DNA of 64,000 nucleotides from Chryseobacterium sp. E1 (GTDB lineage Bacteria; Bacteroidota; Bacteroidia; Flavobacteriales; Weeksellaceae). Below, one piece after another: positions 1-10,590 of this stretch. The notes under the pieces were generated by a model. It searched no databases and was not told the origin of the DNA. It saw nothing but the letters and a program-made list of their open reading frames with translations. The stretch lies in assembly GCA_019203745.1 (NCBI GenBank), contig CP078104.1:1452501-1516500 (forward strand), given 5' to 3'. The position numbers and the translations under genes are program-made. Numbering within the stretch: the stretch's first letter is position 1; the number at the start of each line of letters is the position of its first letter.

Positions 1-1013
1 ATGGGATGAATTCTTCATCAGAGGCTTCAGTTCTTTGATCAGAAAATAGGGCGCTATATGATTGATGAGGTTTACTTCTACCAGTTCATACATAGAAACT
101 TCTTCCAGTGTTGAATTCCAGCTCGTTTTCTCCCGGTCATCCACGGGTTGCCCGAAACGGGTAAGCGCCACCTGGGTCATTTCATTCTGTGCATATTCCA
201 GTTTTGTCATTTCATGAGAAATTTCTGTACAATTCGGAACCAGGTTGTGAAGATCTTTAAAATCCATCAGTTTTCTTTTTCACGTCGTACAACCGGAAGA
301 TAATATTCATCGGGATACTTAATCGTCTGAGCAGCATTATTGATCAGGATATCCAGCGTATCAAAATTGAATTTATAAAAGTCTGTAAACTCCTGAATCG
401 CCTTAAGGTTTCTCAGATCCAACCCATAAATCCAGAGTCTGTCTTTCCAGTTTTCATAATCTGTTTCCTGCTGCATAAGTTCCATGGCCAAAGCCGGGAA
501 ACGGGTTGTCAACACCAGATTGGCTCCACTTCTCAACACCTTCAATGCTGTGGCAAAACCTACTTTTACTCTTCCGCCGGTAAGGATTACATTCCGCCCT
601 GTGAGGTCAGCCGTTTCAAACCGTTTTTCATAGTTTTCTCCTGCACACTGAGGACACAATCTTGAATAGAAAGAGTGGGCATACTGATAGCTTTGATTGC
701 AGCAGTAACAGTTTTTAGGAATTTGAAGTTGGGTAAGTTTTACCTCATCTTTTTCATCATCATAAAAATCGGAAATACCGGCCAATGCTTTCTGCATCAG
801 TACAGAGCCTGCATTCACAGCAAGATCATGAGATTTCATTTCTGAGTACATTTCATGACGGTTCTGCTTTTTGGCATTCTTATGAATTTTGGTAATCAGT
901 CCTGAAAACGTTTTATTATCAGGGTTCCGGAAAGGCTGATCTTTCAATGCATGAAGAACCTTGAGACATGCTTCCCATTCTTCGGCTGAAAATATTTGTT
1001 CTGAAAAATCCAT
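1..1013 (-). CDS. SDR family oxidoreductase with N-terminal zinc-ribbon-like region (3' end off window, frame broken once)
   Basis: Short-chain dehydrogenase/reductase, presumably an NAD(P)-dependent oxidoreductase; substrate unknown. About 100 N-terminal residues precede a four-cysteine cluster (CYCC then CPQC) that looks like a zinc ribbon. The Rossmann nucleotide motif TGGRVKVGF and the NNAAQT strand of the family follow. The frame breaks near 266, where one C appears missing in AAAACTGATGG; past it the protein continues (MDFKDLHNLV) to the window edge. I chose the start at 1013 because a TAnnTTTG promoter box lies inside the longer ORF. The substrate is not predictable from what is visible. 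Confidence 0.75.
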
Positions 1014-1033
1014 AGTTTCCGTTTTTATACCTG

Positions 1034-1041
1034 CAAAACTA
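1034..1041 (-). promoter_or_regulatory. candidate -7 promoter box TAGTTTTG for the SDR gene
   Basis: Read on the minus strand, TAGTTTTG fits the Bacteroidota -7 consensus TAnnTTTG and sits about 20 bases before the ATG at 1013. No clear -33 TTG lies at the usual distance, so this rests on one box. Confidence 0.4.
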
Positions 1042-1187
1042 CGGGAGTAGTGCGCAATGTTTTTACGCATTAAAAAATATTCCTTAAAGGTTAAAAATAA
1101 AGCTATAAGCGTTCTTATTTAAACACTTCAGTGCACTTCAGAAATCGAAAATAATATGGGGAATAAGTTCACATAAGGAAATTAAGG

Positions 1188-1844
1188 CTAAGCACTTTCG
1201 TTGATGAACTTTTCGAGGAAGCCTATCAGCTTTGTACCGCCGTGGCCCCAGCGGATTCCATGGCCTTCTTTTTCTCTTACCTCAAACACGAGTTCATGTT
1301 TGTAATGGAAAAATACATTCCACCAGGTAGCCTGATCAAGGATGTGATGAATCTTTGCCATCACTTTCTGCTGTTTCTGCTGATTATTTCCTTTAATTTC
1401 GCCCCAGAAACCGTCATCCATTCTTCCGATGTGTTTTTCCCACGCTCTCTGGGCAATGGTAATCTCAGAATTGAAGGGTTCTTCACAGGCTTTGATCAAT
1501 ACGCTCTTCAAAGGGGGAACAGCATTTTCATCCCGGATACTTGCTGAGGTAAGTCTTTGCCCAAGAACATTCAGCCAGTCTTCAAACGGAATTGCTTCCA
1601 GCATTGCGGCTTTTTCCTGATCAGAATTACTGTTTTCCAATACCGTAATGAATTTTTCAAAGCTCGTCCGTCTGTCAATTTTTATTTCTTCATTGAAATA
1701 CGGCAGGTGCCATTCTAAAGTACGGTCTTTAAAGTGTTGTATATTGTATTCCAGCTTTTTCACATGCTCTTCCGCCAGAACTGCCTGATATTTTTCTTTC
1801 CATACCTCAGAGATCAGTGGAATATATTTTTCGATCTGATTCAT
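1188..1844 (-). CDS. hypothetical protein, 218 aa
   Basis: I do not recognise this protein. It is soluble, rich in aromatic and charged residues, and has no signal peptide or membrane segment. It contains several Trp-rich stretches (AWEKHIGRMDDGFWGE, ATWWNVFFHY). Its start lies two bases after the stop of the DUF434 gene, so the two are very likely co-transcribed and possibly translationally coupled. The frame is intact throughout, unlike most neighbours. Confidence 0.6.
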   Translation of the reverse strand: MNQIEKYIPLISEVWKEKYQAVLAEEHVKKLEYNIQHFKDRTLEWHLPYFNEEIKIDRRTSFEKFITVLENSNSDQEKAAMLEAIPFEDWLNVLGQRLTSASIRDENAVPPLKSVLIKACEEPFNSEITIAQRAWEKHIGRMDDGFWGEIKGNNQQKQQKVMAKIHHILDQATWWNVFFHYKHELVFEVREKEGHGIRWGHGGTKLIGFLEKFINESA

Positions 1845-1846
1845 TT

Positions 1847-2565
1847 TTACGCCATTTTAATGAGGTTAACGGAAAGGTTTTCTTCTCTGATCAGGTATCC
1901 GATGAGATTAAGCCATTCTTTGCAATGATCCAGAATCCATGCATCGGAAGAAATGATGATCTCTGAGCTTTCTGCGAGGTATTTATCCGGATTATATTGT
2001 AATTCGGCTTCCCAATTGAGGGCATTTTCTGCTGCAAATTCCAGAATAATCTGCTTGATTCTTCCACTGTTGGAAACCGGCTGATCAAAGATCCATATCA
2101 GCTTATGGATATGGTTTTTGTGAAAAAATGAGGCTACAGCTTCCACAGCTCTTAAGGTTTGATTCACCCTTTTATAAGTCCCATGAACACCGGAAAGATC
2201 CGGAAACAGCCGTCTGCCCCTTCAAAAATATAAGCTTCGGAAAGTAAGCTCTCCAGCAGGATCAAAACATTGAACCCGTCAAGATAAACCGTCTTCTCTT
2301 TAAGATCTGAAGCTTCCAGCTGTTTTAATTTCCTGTTATGGATCTGCATTTCTGAAGCTGATGCCCCTCTTAAAGCCTGTATTTGCCTGGTCTTTAAACG
2401 GTAGCGGTTTCCTACAAGTTCTGATGCCGCTTTTTCCGGGTATTCTCTTGTCAGCAGATATTGCATATCCTGAACGGCTGCTCTCAGTTTGCTGAGCTGC
2501 TTTTCAGAAGCGAATAAAGTGTCGTCTCCTGTATTTTTTCCACGGTTTCTGTTATTCATACTCAA
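1847..2565 (-). CDS. DUF434 domain-containing protein (frame broken once)
   Basis: The two reading frames join into one protein of about 239 aa matching my memory of DUF434 proteins: a helical N-terminus, then a core with YLDGFNVLILLESLL and, after the break, WIFDQPVSNSGRIKQII. The break is near 2201, where CGGATC should be CGGGATC; the repaired sequence reads FRDLSGVHGTYKRVNQTLR. The core resembles PIN/NYN-like nuclease folds, but no activity is established that I know of. First gene of a two-gene operon with the 218-aa protein downstream. Confidence 0.7.
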
Positions 2566-2958
2566 AAATAGAGTTTTTGAAGATTTTTTTGTTTTATCTT
2601 AAAAATAAAGATCTTGATAAATAAAATTCTGACATTCTCTTTTTATTCTTCTGTCATCTGTCTTGAAATCACATATTCAATGTAATCGAACAAAAATATA
2701 CAAAAGTTCTGGACGGGGTCATCCGTTAAAAATTAAATCCTACTTCCAAAATTTCCGAACCTTGCCTCCGCTATTCCAGATATCAGAATATCAGAAATGC
2801 AGTGTGAAAACAGCAAGAAATCTTTGGATGCCAGGGTGGCAATAACGTTCCTTTCACCTCATCACCATATCTGTTATATTTTCTACAACAAAAAGAGGTT
2901 TTATACAACGTATTGATATTTATTCGGGATAAGTTTGCAAAGACTTAAAAATAACTTT
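2566..2958. other. intergenic region, no gene seen
   Basis: Divergent intergenic stretch between the DUF434 gene (leftward) and the lipoprotein gene (rightward). Short ORFs here have no coding character. The word TAAGTTTG at 2930-2937 matches the TAnnTTTG -7 box and lies 22 bases before the lipoprotein ATG; the nearest upstream TTG is too close for the usual spacer, so promoter assignment is tentative. Confidence 0.4.
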
Positions 2959-3816
2959 ATGAATACACTGAAAAAATTATGTTATCTGTCCGCAGCAATG
3001 CTTTTGTCAGCATCTTTTGTTGCATGTTCTGATAATGATGACGAAATTATCATTGAACAGCAGACCCCCTCACAGGTTTTGTCTTCTACACCGTGGGAAA
3101 CTACAGGAGCTAAAGATAAGAATGGAAACAGCGTGGCTTTAATGGATGCCAGCGTTTCAGGATATGTTGGTTTTGCCTACTTCAAAGCCGATGGCAAATT
3201 TGCAATCTACGGATTGAATGATGTATTGAGATCCAGAGGAACATGGTCGGTAGACGCACAGGGAAAAACAAGAACGATCGCTGCCTTGAACCCGGATGGA
3301 ACAACGATCTTCACCCGTGATGTGGAAATCCTTGTATTGAATAAAAATGAGTTTACATACAGAATCCGTCCTAACTCAGCTGATCCGTCTGTTTATTACG
3401 ATATCATCCATACCAGAACTTCACATGCTGAACCAAGTAACGGGCAGCTTACCTTAGCTTCCACACCATGGGAAACTACCGGGGCGAAAGATAAAAACGG
3501 AAATAATGTTGTTTTAACAGATGCCAGCGTTGCCGGATATGTAGGATATTCTTACTTCAAAGCTAACGGAACTTTCAAAATTTTCGGTTTAAACGATGTG
3601 CTGAGATCTCAGGGAACATGGAGTATTTCTGCTGACGGAAAGAAAAGAACTCTTGTAGGTCTGGATAATAACGGAGCAGTTATTTTTACCCGTGTTGTGG
3701 ATATTCTTGTCCTGAACGACACTACGTTCACTTACAGAATTACGCCTGATGCAACCAACAACCCGACTGTATTTTACGACATCATCCATACTAAAGTTGA
3801 CCATAAGGAGCCTTAG
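2959..3816 (+). CDS. lipoprotein with two tandem DUF4822 domains
   Basis: Secreted lipoprotein. The start at 2959 gives a textbook type II signal peptide (MNTLKKLCYLSAAMLL... SFVACSD, lipobox Cys near residue 21). The mature protein holds two nearly identical domains of about 115 residues, each beginning TPWETTGAKDKNGN and ending with a YYDIIHT or FYDIIHT strand. This matches DUF4822, a beta-rich family that usually occurs in tandem in Bacteroidota. The function of the family is unknown. The gene is intact and ends at a bidirectional terminator shared with the convergent hydrolase. Confidence 0.85.
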   Translation: MNTLKKLCYLSAAMLLSASFVACSDNDDEIIIEQQTPSQVLSSTPWETTGAKDKNGNSVALMDASVSGYVGFAYFKADGKFAIYGLNDVLRSRGTWSVDAQGKTRTIAALNPDGTTIFTRDVEILVLNKNEFTYRIRPNSADPSVYYDIIHTRTSHAEPSNGQLTLASTPWETTGAKDKNGNNVVLTDASVAGYVGYSYFKANGTFKIFGLNDVLRSQGTWSISADGKKRTLVGLDNNGAVIFTRVVDILVLNDTTFTYRITPDATNNPTVFYDIIHTKVDHKEP

Positions 3817-3842
3817 TGGTGATTATTTTTTTGATAATAAGG

Positions 3843-3870
3843 AAAACCTGCTTCATATGGAGCAGGTTTT
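3843..3870. terminator. bidirectional intrinsic terminator
   Basis: Perfect 10-bp stem AAAACCTGCT / AGCAGGTTTT with an 8-base loop between two convergent genes. The stem base is A-rich on one side and T-rich on the other, so it can serve both strands. Confidence 0.85.
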
Positions 3871-3892
3871 ATTTTAAGGGAAATTCTATTTT

Positions 3893-4936
3893 CTACATAT
3901 AATCTTCCCACCATTTTTTCCAGGCGGTATTTCCAAGGTTTTTCAGATCTACTTTTTCTCCCATTTTCGGAAGGGTAATTGGTATATCATATTCTTCTGC
4001 ATATTTTGCTGCCAGCTGCAAAGGTTCATACCATGCATGCTGAGCCAGTTTAAACTTTGAATTGTGCACAGGGATAAAATTTTTGGCCTTCAGTTCCTGT
4101 ATTTCAGTCATAAGCTGTTCCGGCAGGGTATGAATGTACGGCCACTTTTCGTTGTACTGTCCGTTTTCCATCACGGCAAGATCAAACGGTCCGTATTGGT
4201 CTCCGATTTCTGTAAAATGGTCCCCATATCCACTGTCACCACCCAAAAAGAGGTTCATGGAAGGTGTTTTCAATACAAAAGAGGTCCAGAGTGAGATGTT
4301 CCGGTTCAGGAGTCTTCCGGAAAAATGTCTTGAAGGAGTCAGGGTAATTCTGAAACCTTCTGCAATATCAATGCTTTCCCACCAGTTTTTTTCAATAATT
4401 GTTTCGATATCCCAGCCCCAGTATTCAAAATGCTGTCCGGTTCCCAATCCGCAGATAACCTTTCCTACTTTATTTTTTAATGCCTGAACAGTTTTATAAT
4501 CCAGATGGTCCCAGTGGTCATGGGAAATCAGCAGAAAATCTATCTCCGGCATATGTTCCGGCTTGTAGTAATCTGCCCCTGAAAAGCTTTGATAGAGCCG
4601 GGCATTGGAGAGGCATTCCCGCTGAAAACGGGATCAATCAGAAATTTTTACCATCTATCTGAATGAAATATGAACTGTGACCGAACCAAACCAGAACATT
4701 TTCTTCCGGCTGAAGGTTCTTCAGATCTGTTACTACAAAAGGAAGTGCAGTTGTGGGTGATGTATTTTCCACTTTACATAAGCTTTGAAGAAGTGCTTTC
4801 GTCATACTTTCTCCTTCCAGCAAAGGCGGGGTTGTCAATATATTCTGAAACCTGCCGTTAAGATAATTAGGAAGTGTGCTGAAATATTCTTTTCTTTTTC
4901 ATCGGGAAACTGCCCGAGTTGCTTTACTAAATTCAT
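3893..4936 (-). CDS. MBL-fold metallo-hydrolase, NAPE-PLD/UlaG-like (frame broken twice)
   Basis: Metallo-beta-lactamase-fold hydrolase. Visible motifs are LVWFGHSSYFIQIDGK (the first strand typical of this branch), the metal site HDHWDHLD, GGDSGYGDHF and a late HNSKF histidine. Frame breaks near 4871 (TTCC for TTTCC) and 4646 (five A for six) split it; repaired, the middle reads DGKKFLIDPVF. Family members include outer-membrane-associated or cytosolic hydrolases of lipids or phosphodiesters; the substrate here is unknown. The ATG at 4936 lies 13 bases past the antiporter stop, so the two may be co-transcribed. Confidence 0.8.
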
Positions 4937-4948
4937 CTTGTTATTTTT

Positions 4949-6527
4949 TTACATTCTGAGTCTTTCTTCTTCCAGATCCAGCCTTGTTAGATAATGTCTG
5001 ATATATTCTTCATCAATATTCGGATTGCGCCGGTTTTCTGCCCTGAGCCAGGTGCGCTGCTGCTCAAGGGTTTCAAAATAAATTTCTTTGGACTTTTCAG
5101 AGAACTTGTGAACGGAATCTTCTTTATCTTCCTGTTCCCAGCGGTCCATCAGCTTGTTGAAGTATTCGTTTTCACTTCTTCTTTCTTTATAATTTTCATT
5201 CAGATATCTTAAAGCAACACGCCTCATTTCTTTTCGTAAATAATGTTCTGATTCTTCTTCAGACATATATCCGTTTTCCGTATCAGATAATTTGAGTTTT
5301 TTGATCAGTGCCGGCAACGTCAGTCCCTGAATGATGAGTGTGGCAAGGATAACGATAAAAGTAATGAAGAGAATAAGATCACGATGGGGAAAAGGGCCCA
5401 TTTTCCATTACTACAGGAATGGATAATGCTGCGGCCAGAGAGACTACTCCGCGCATTCCGGTCCAGCTCATCAGGATCGGTGCTTTCATTCCCGGATCTC
5501 TGTCTGCCACATTAATAAAGTTTCTCATGATCAGGGTCACGAAGACTGCTCCAAAGGAAGACAGAAAGCGTACGATAATCAAGACTGCAGTTATTAATAG
5601 CCCATACCCTACTGCTTCAGATAATCTGATTCCTTCTTTATTCAATCCTACCATAATTTCAGGCAGATCCAGCCCGATCAGCAGAAATACAATTCCGTTG
5701 ATCAGGAATACAAAGCTTTCCCAGACGTTGGACCCTCTCAGTCTGGATTCTGAGGTCCGGAATATTTCATGTCTTCTGACAGAAAGGAACAATCCTCCGC
5801 TTACCACCGCTAAAACACCTGATGAGTGAACTTCTTCAGCCGCAATATACATTACATAAGGGGCTACCAGACTGAGTATGGCATCCATATTGACATCGGT
5901 AGGAAATATTTTTTCTATTTTCAGAAAGATAAAAGCCAGTACAATGCCTATTCCCAGGCCTCCGAACACCATCCATCCGAAGCTTACTGCAGCATCCTGC
6001 CATATAAACTGTCCTGTGGCTACTGCTACCATAGCAAATCTGAAGATGATCAGAGAGGAAGCATCATTGAATAAGCTTTCACCTTCCAAAACGGTAGACA
6101 TATTCTTAGGAACTTTTACAAATTTTAAAATAGCTCCGGCACTCACTGCATCCGGCGGAGATACGATTCCACCTAAGACAAATCCTAATGCGAGTGAAAA
6201 GCCGGGAATATAGGAATTGGCAACGAATGCCACTGAGATCGCAGTGAGAAATACTACGATGAAAGCAAAACTGGTAATGATACGCCTCAGCTTCCAGATT
6301 TCTTTCCATGAAACAGCAAAAGCGGCTTCATACAATAATGGCGGAAGAAAAATAATGAATATAAGCTCAGGATCTATTTTAATAGCCGGAAGTCCGGGAA
6401 TAAAACTGATCAGCAATCCTGCAATAACGAGTATAATGGGATAAGCCACCTTCAAGCGGTTGGCCAGCATAATCGAGCCGATAATTACCAGGACCAGTCC
6501 TAAGTAATAAATAAAGTTTTCCACCAT
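4949..6527 (-). CDS. Na+/H+ antiporter, CPA1 family (frame broken once)
   Basis: Inner-membrane cation/proton antiporter of about 526 aa with many hydrophobic helices. Diagnostic motifs are FLPPLLYEAAF, GGIVSPPDAVSAGAI, and the CPA1 signature LEGESLFNDASSLIIF with its acidic transport residues. The frame breaks near 5395-5403 in GGGCCCTTTT; restoring one G and one C gives ENGAPFPHRDLILF, the expected junction. The C-terminal ~130 residues are a charged, cytosolic helical tail. It exchanges Na+ (or K+) for protons in pH and salt homeostasis; the ion specificity cannot be read here. Confidence 0.88.
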
Positions 6528-6808
6528 GTTTTCAATTAATTTTTAAATCAAATTTGTTGTATTCTGTGTTTTTATCTGGTAACAAATTTTAATATAAAAA
6601 TAAATATAAGCATAAGATTTTTAGATTTGTAAATAAAATTAATCAGATTTGTATTTTCATTATTTTCTTTATCTTATTGCAATATATCATCAATCCGGTA
6701 TCTTCCTATAAAAGCTGATGATATGAGACTCCAATGCTTGGGTAGGGATAAAATCAATATTTTAATACTTGTTGTACAGAAAAACGTTTACATTTTATGG
6801 CTTGTGCC

Positions 6809-7498
6809 CTAAAACTTTACAACAGCCAACATTAATCCTAGACTTATCAGCAAAATAATTCCCGTTATGATGGCAGCTTCCTTTACGTGTTGCAGGTATT
6901 GTCTTCTATCAAATGTAAATTTTTCCGGATGAATGCTGAATTCCTCAAAAACAAGCGGATCTATTTTCAAATCAGGTCTGAAACGAACAATGCCTTCTAT
7001 AAACCGGGCTCTTAAAGCTCTGCTATTTTGGGTATAATATGAGTATCCCGGATCTATACTGTCGAACAGAATTTTAGTGGTATTACCATTCACGCCTACC
7101 GTAAGCACCATTGTTTTTGTTATTTGTGTCAGATGTACGTCATAATCATCTGAAAGGTATGACCGACCCAACTGACTGTAAAGAATATCGTCTGTACTCC
7201 CGTTTAACTTCTTATAATGAATTCCTTTATCATCCACCAGAATCTTGACTACAGCTTCCTCCCTTCCCTTTTTCATAAAACGGAAAAACCGATACATCGC
7301 TACAGCCCAGACAGGATAGTACAGAATAGCAGCCACTACCAATACCGCTACTTTTTCGCAGATTAAAAAAGGAAGTACGGCAAGTATCAGGAATATCAAT
7401 AATAAAATCGCAATTCCGAAAATTCTTATCAGCCAGGTCATGATCCAGCCCGGTTTGGAAGCTAATGGTAAAAACTCTTTCATTACATTCTCTTGCAT
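6809..7498 (-). CDS. membrane protein of unknown function, 229 aa
   Basis: I do not recognise this family with certainty. The layout is two adjacent N-terminal membrane helices (about residues 22-70), a soluble beta-rich middle of about 115 residues (VVKILVDDKGIHYKKLNGST onward) that resembles the cytosolic domain of YcxB-like proteins, and one C-terminal helix (ITGIILLISLGLMLAV). The frame is intact. The 280 bases before the antiporter hold nothing recognisable. Confidence 0.55.
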   Translation of the reverse strand: MQENVMKEFLPLASKPGWIMTWLIRIFGIAILLLIFLILAVLPFLICEKVAVLVVAAILYYPVWAVAMYRFFRFMKKGREEAVVKILVDDKGIHYKKLNGSTDDILYSQLGRSYLSDDYDVHLTQITKTMVLTVGVNGNTTKILFDSIDPGYSYYTQNSRALRARFIEGIVRFRPDLKIDPLVFEEFSIHPEKFTFDRRQYLQHVKEAAIITGIILLISLGLMLAVVKF

Positions 7499-7530
7499 CT
7501 AATCAATATAAGAAAAATAACAGAAATAAA

Positions 7531-7561
7531 AAAGAGCTGCAGCGGTACACTGAAGCTCTTT
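7531..7561 (-). terminator. intrinsic terminator downstream of the PhoD-like gene
   Basis: On the minus strand a hairpin AAAGAGCTTCAG / CTGCAGCTCTTT (one mismatch) is followed by a run of six T. It lies about 35 bases past the PhoD-like stop codon. Confidence 0.7.
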
Positions 7562-7597
7562 GCTACAAAAATTGAAAATAAGATATGAAGATTGAAA

Positions 7598-9344
7598 CTA
7601 TGAAATGGTGTGTATTTTTTCTGTAGTGACAGCGTAGGTTTCTGAGATCACATTATCTACAAACCTCCATTCTGCCACCGAATTTCCGGAAGTAAATTTT
7701 ACATGCAGATATCCTCTTTTATAGAGGTTTGCATAATCCAGGTCATCAATCAGCAGGGAAAATGCATTAGCCAATTCTATAGCCTGGGCCGGATCTGATG
7801 TTATTCCCAGATATCCTTCCAATCCCGGTGAGGATACTGAACTGCAGGCCAACTCGGTTCCTATAAAATTCCCTGAGCATTGGTAAGTTTTCCTAACCAG
7901 GCATTGTGGGTATCACCAGCCAGCACTACAACATTCTTCCCGGCCAGCATGGCATAGAGCTGCTCTCTTTCCATAAAGTAGCCGTCCCAGGCATCCAGAT
8001 TATAGGGTAATGTGGTGGTAATTCTTGCAATTTCCTGTGGAGTGAGTGTAGGGTCCTGCTGCTGATGTCTTTTTTTCAGCACTATAAGTTGGGCCAATGT
8101 ATTCTGAAGTGCCAGCATCGTAGCCGGCTGGGCGCTTCCAAGTTGTTTGATTTCTGCTAAAATACGGTTCAGGAGCATTAACAATTCTGCAGGAACCATC
8201 ATTTTGGTCATCAGGATCTGCTGCCCCAGAACTTTCCATTTGGCAGTATCCCCATTGATCTGGGATCCCAGCCACGTCATCTGCTCACTTCCGATCAGCT
8301 TTCTGCCTGTGCTTAAGAAATCAGTTTTAAATTTTACCTGATCAAAGTTTCCGGCACTATCCAGGTAATCTGAATATTCCATCTGTTTATCTCTGGCGAT
8401 CACTCTTGTATCCATCATATACAGCGTAAGAATGTTTCCGAAACTGAAGCTTCTGTAAATTCTCAGATCTTTTCCTGTTTTAAGGGGAATATATTCACTG
8501 TAGGCCTGGAAAGCAGCCATTTTTCTCGCCTGAAATCTCCTTCAGCAGGCTGATGATTTTCAGCCCCTGATTTATAAGTATCATTGGCAAATTCATGATC
8601 ATCCCATACACAGATAAAAGGCTTTTTCTGATGCAGCAGCTGAAGGTTTTTATCGCTTCTGTATTGCCTGTATCTTTCCCTGTAATCGCTGAGATTAAGG
8701 ATTTCCTTAGCCGGCTGATGAGCTCTTCCCAGCTGGTTGGTATAAGGATTCGTGCCGTATTGCCCCGGAGCATATTCGTAGATATAGTCTCCAAGGTGTA
8801 CCACTACATCTGCTTCAGATTTTGCAATGGCGCCATATACGTTGAAAAGGCCGGCTGGAAAATTGGAACACGATACCACAGCCATTTTTATCTCATTCAC
8901 AGAATCCGTCTTGGAAGGTAATGTAAGGGTTTCTCCCGTTACACTGACTTCCTTTGTTTTACCATTATAAAATCTATAGAAATATTTTGTATTGGAAGGA
9001 ATATTCTGAACATCTACCGCTATCGTAAAATCATTGATTGCCGTTGCACTGGCCTGCCCTTTTCTTACTATTTCTGAAAAATTACTGTTCCTACTTATTT
9101 CCCAGGTAATTTCTGCATCTGCACCTGTTGAATATCTGGTCCAGATAATTACGCCTCCGGCTGTAGGATCAAAGCTTGCTACTCCGGATTCGAACCCGCC
9201 GTTTTTAAGATCCTCGGGAGCATTTTCGCTGCTGGTAAAATCATCAGTGCAGCTTTCAATCAATGGAGCAATAAAGATTCCTCCGGCTGCTAAAAGTGTA
9301 TTTTTAAGAAACCTTCTTCTGTTAAGTGGGTTGTTTTTTTCCAT
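7598..9344 (-). CDS. PhoD-like alkaline phosphatase/phosphodiesterase, Tat-exported lipoprotein (frame broken twice)
   Basis: Extracellular metallophosphoesterase of the PhoD family, about 582 aa. The N-terminus has a twin-arginine motif (NRRRFLKNTL) and a lipobox-like LIESC, suggesting Tat export and lipidation. An N-terminal beta-sandwich precedes the catalytic motifs: VVSCSN, HLGDYIYEY, CVWDDHEFAND, and AGDTHNAW near the C-terminus. Breaks near 8534 (TTT for TTTT, restoring GDFQARKMAAFQAY) and 7869 (AA for AAA, restoring NAQGNFIGTELACSS) split it. PhoD enzymes use Ca2+ and Fe3+ to release phosphate from phosphodiesters. No Pho box is evident. Confidence 0.88.
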
Positions 9345-9469
9345 CATTACTTTTTTGCAAAGCAACGTTATATGGAGAAGAAGGCTGTTAACTGTATTTT
9401 AATTATTTTTTATAAAATTTTTAAACGTATGTTTGATTCTAAATATAATATCCAAAAGAGTTTTTTTGT

Positions 9470-10169
9470 TTACATTCTTATTAATAAAACATTTTCCATT
9501 ACAAAAATATAATCAGCATATTGTTCATTTTTATTCTTGATCAAATCAGTATAATTCTTTTTGATAAAAAACACCCACATAAAAGCGATCATCAGTCCAA
9601 ACAAAAACAATAATTTTACGATTGACATGAGCGCTTCAAAATTTTCTGTAGAAAAGTCAGATTTACTGTACAGCCCTATGAAAAAACCTAAAAAAGTGTT
9701 ATGAAATTTTTTCCGAAGAAACTTATAATGTTTTGAATATCCATAAATATTTCATTCTTATCTGTTCTTATTTTTTCTTTTGCCATACTTATTCTTTTCA
9801 CAATAATATCATTACTGGTATTCTCATAGAGCTTGCCTACCTCTCGGATTCTCATTCCATCATGCTCAGGAACTTTCCATTGATAAAGTGATTTTGAAAA
9901 AGGTAAATTATTCATTTTTAATTCTCTATTAGCTTGTTTAGCTTTCACGAGAATAATGTAATAAAAGAAGACCAAAAAACTGGGTATTGCTAATATTAGT
10001 CCCCATTTCAAATAATTAAAAGAAAGTAAAATGCAACCCAAAAATGCCAAAAAAGGGGAATTAATAAAAGCCAATCCTTTTTATGAGGTGAAAAGGTTTC
10101 TTTAAGAAATATTTTTTCAAACGTACAGTTTTGTCTAAAGTAATTAAAATCTTCATCAAAGGTTCTCAT
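9470..10169 (-). CDS. membrane protein of unknown function, about 233 aa (frame broken twice)
   Basis: Joined from three frames. It starts MRTFDEDFNYFRQNCTFEKI, has a helix pair (LAFLGCILLSFNYLKWGLILAI...FFYYIILV), a long soluble middle ending DIQNIISFFGKN, then two more helices (LGFFIGLYS and LLFLFGLMIAFMWVFF). Breaks lie at runs of six T/A near 10050 and 9692; adding one base to each restores continuity. I do not recognise the family. It is the last chromosomal gene before the tRNA-associated element. Confidence 0.55.
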
Positions 10170-10414
10170 AATATATTTATTTATGGTTAATTGTCTTATG
10201 AATATCTTTCAATATGCATTAAAGACGCTCAATTTAAATAAATACCTCTAATACCCAATACGTTTTTCCGTAATAGTAATTTTATTACGAAAGGAGAAAA
10301 TATTTCGAAAATGTAATAAGGAACTTAAAAAGTATTAGTGTGTTTAAAATGATAGAAATAGAAAAGATTCTACTGAAATTATTTATTTTTATAAATTCAA
10401 GAACAATATAAAAA
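10170..10414. other. intergenic region, nothing recognised
   Basis: AT-rich stretch between the last chromosomal gene and the tRNA terminator. I see no ORF with coding character and no repeat. Confidence 0.4.
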
Positions 10415-10439
10415 AACCGCTCACATTACGTAAGCGGTT
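10415..10439 (-). terminator. intrinsic terminator of the original tRNA gene
   Basis: Stem AACCGCT / AGCGGTT; read leftward it is followed by seven T. It sits directly after the 3' tRNA remnant at 10442-10461, exactly where a tRNA terminator belongs, so it marks the ancestral tRNA locus. Confidence 0.7.
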
Positions 10440-10441
10440 GA

Positions 10442-10461
10442 TTTTGTTGTGGTCCCACCTG
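10442..10461 (-). repeat. attachment-site remnant: 3' end of a tRNA gene
   Basis: Twenty bases (TTTTGTTGTGGTCCCACCTG) match 30690-30709 with one mismatch, including an exact 13-base core, GTGGTCCCACCTG, which is the 3' acceptor end of the tRNA remnant there. The pair forms a direct repeat bounding the 10.4-30.7 kb element, as expected for integration into a tRNA 3' end. Confidence 0.7.
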
Positions 10462-10482
10462 TAATGTCCCCGTGTATTTATG

Positions 10483-10550
10483 TGGAGTTAGATGGAGTTA
10501 TATTTACTTTATATCAGCTATTTATAAAAATATTGGAGTTGTATGGAGTG
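10483..10550. repeat. paired TGGAGTT direct repeats, candidate integrase arm sites
   Basis: Two copies of TGGAGTT-N3-TGGAGT(T/G) occur at 10483-10499 and 10534-10550, 51 bases apart. Short repeated boxes just inside an att core are what arm-type binding sites of a tyrosine integrase look like. No binding data, so this is inference. Confidence 0.45.
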
Positions 10551-10590
10551 CTGTGGATGTAGATGGGTTTAAGCGTGCTTAATAAGTTAG

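Noticed and set aside
2663..2845. 60-aa ORF in the intergenic region
   Set aside because: No promoter, no family, low-quality composition.
3893..9344. Hydrolase, antiporter and phosphatase as decaying pseudogenes
   Set aside because: Each break is a single missing base in a run and the same defect pervades unrelated genes, including phage structural genes, so sequence error is the simpler explanation.
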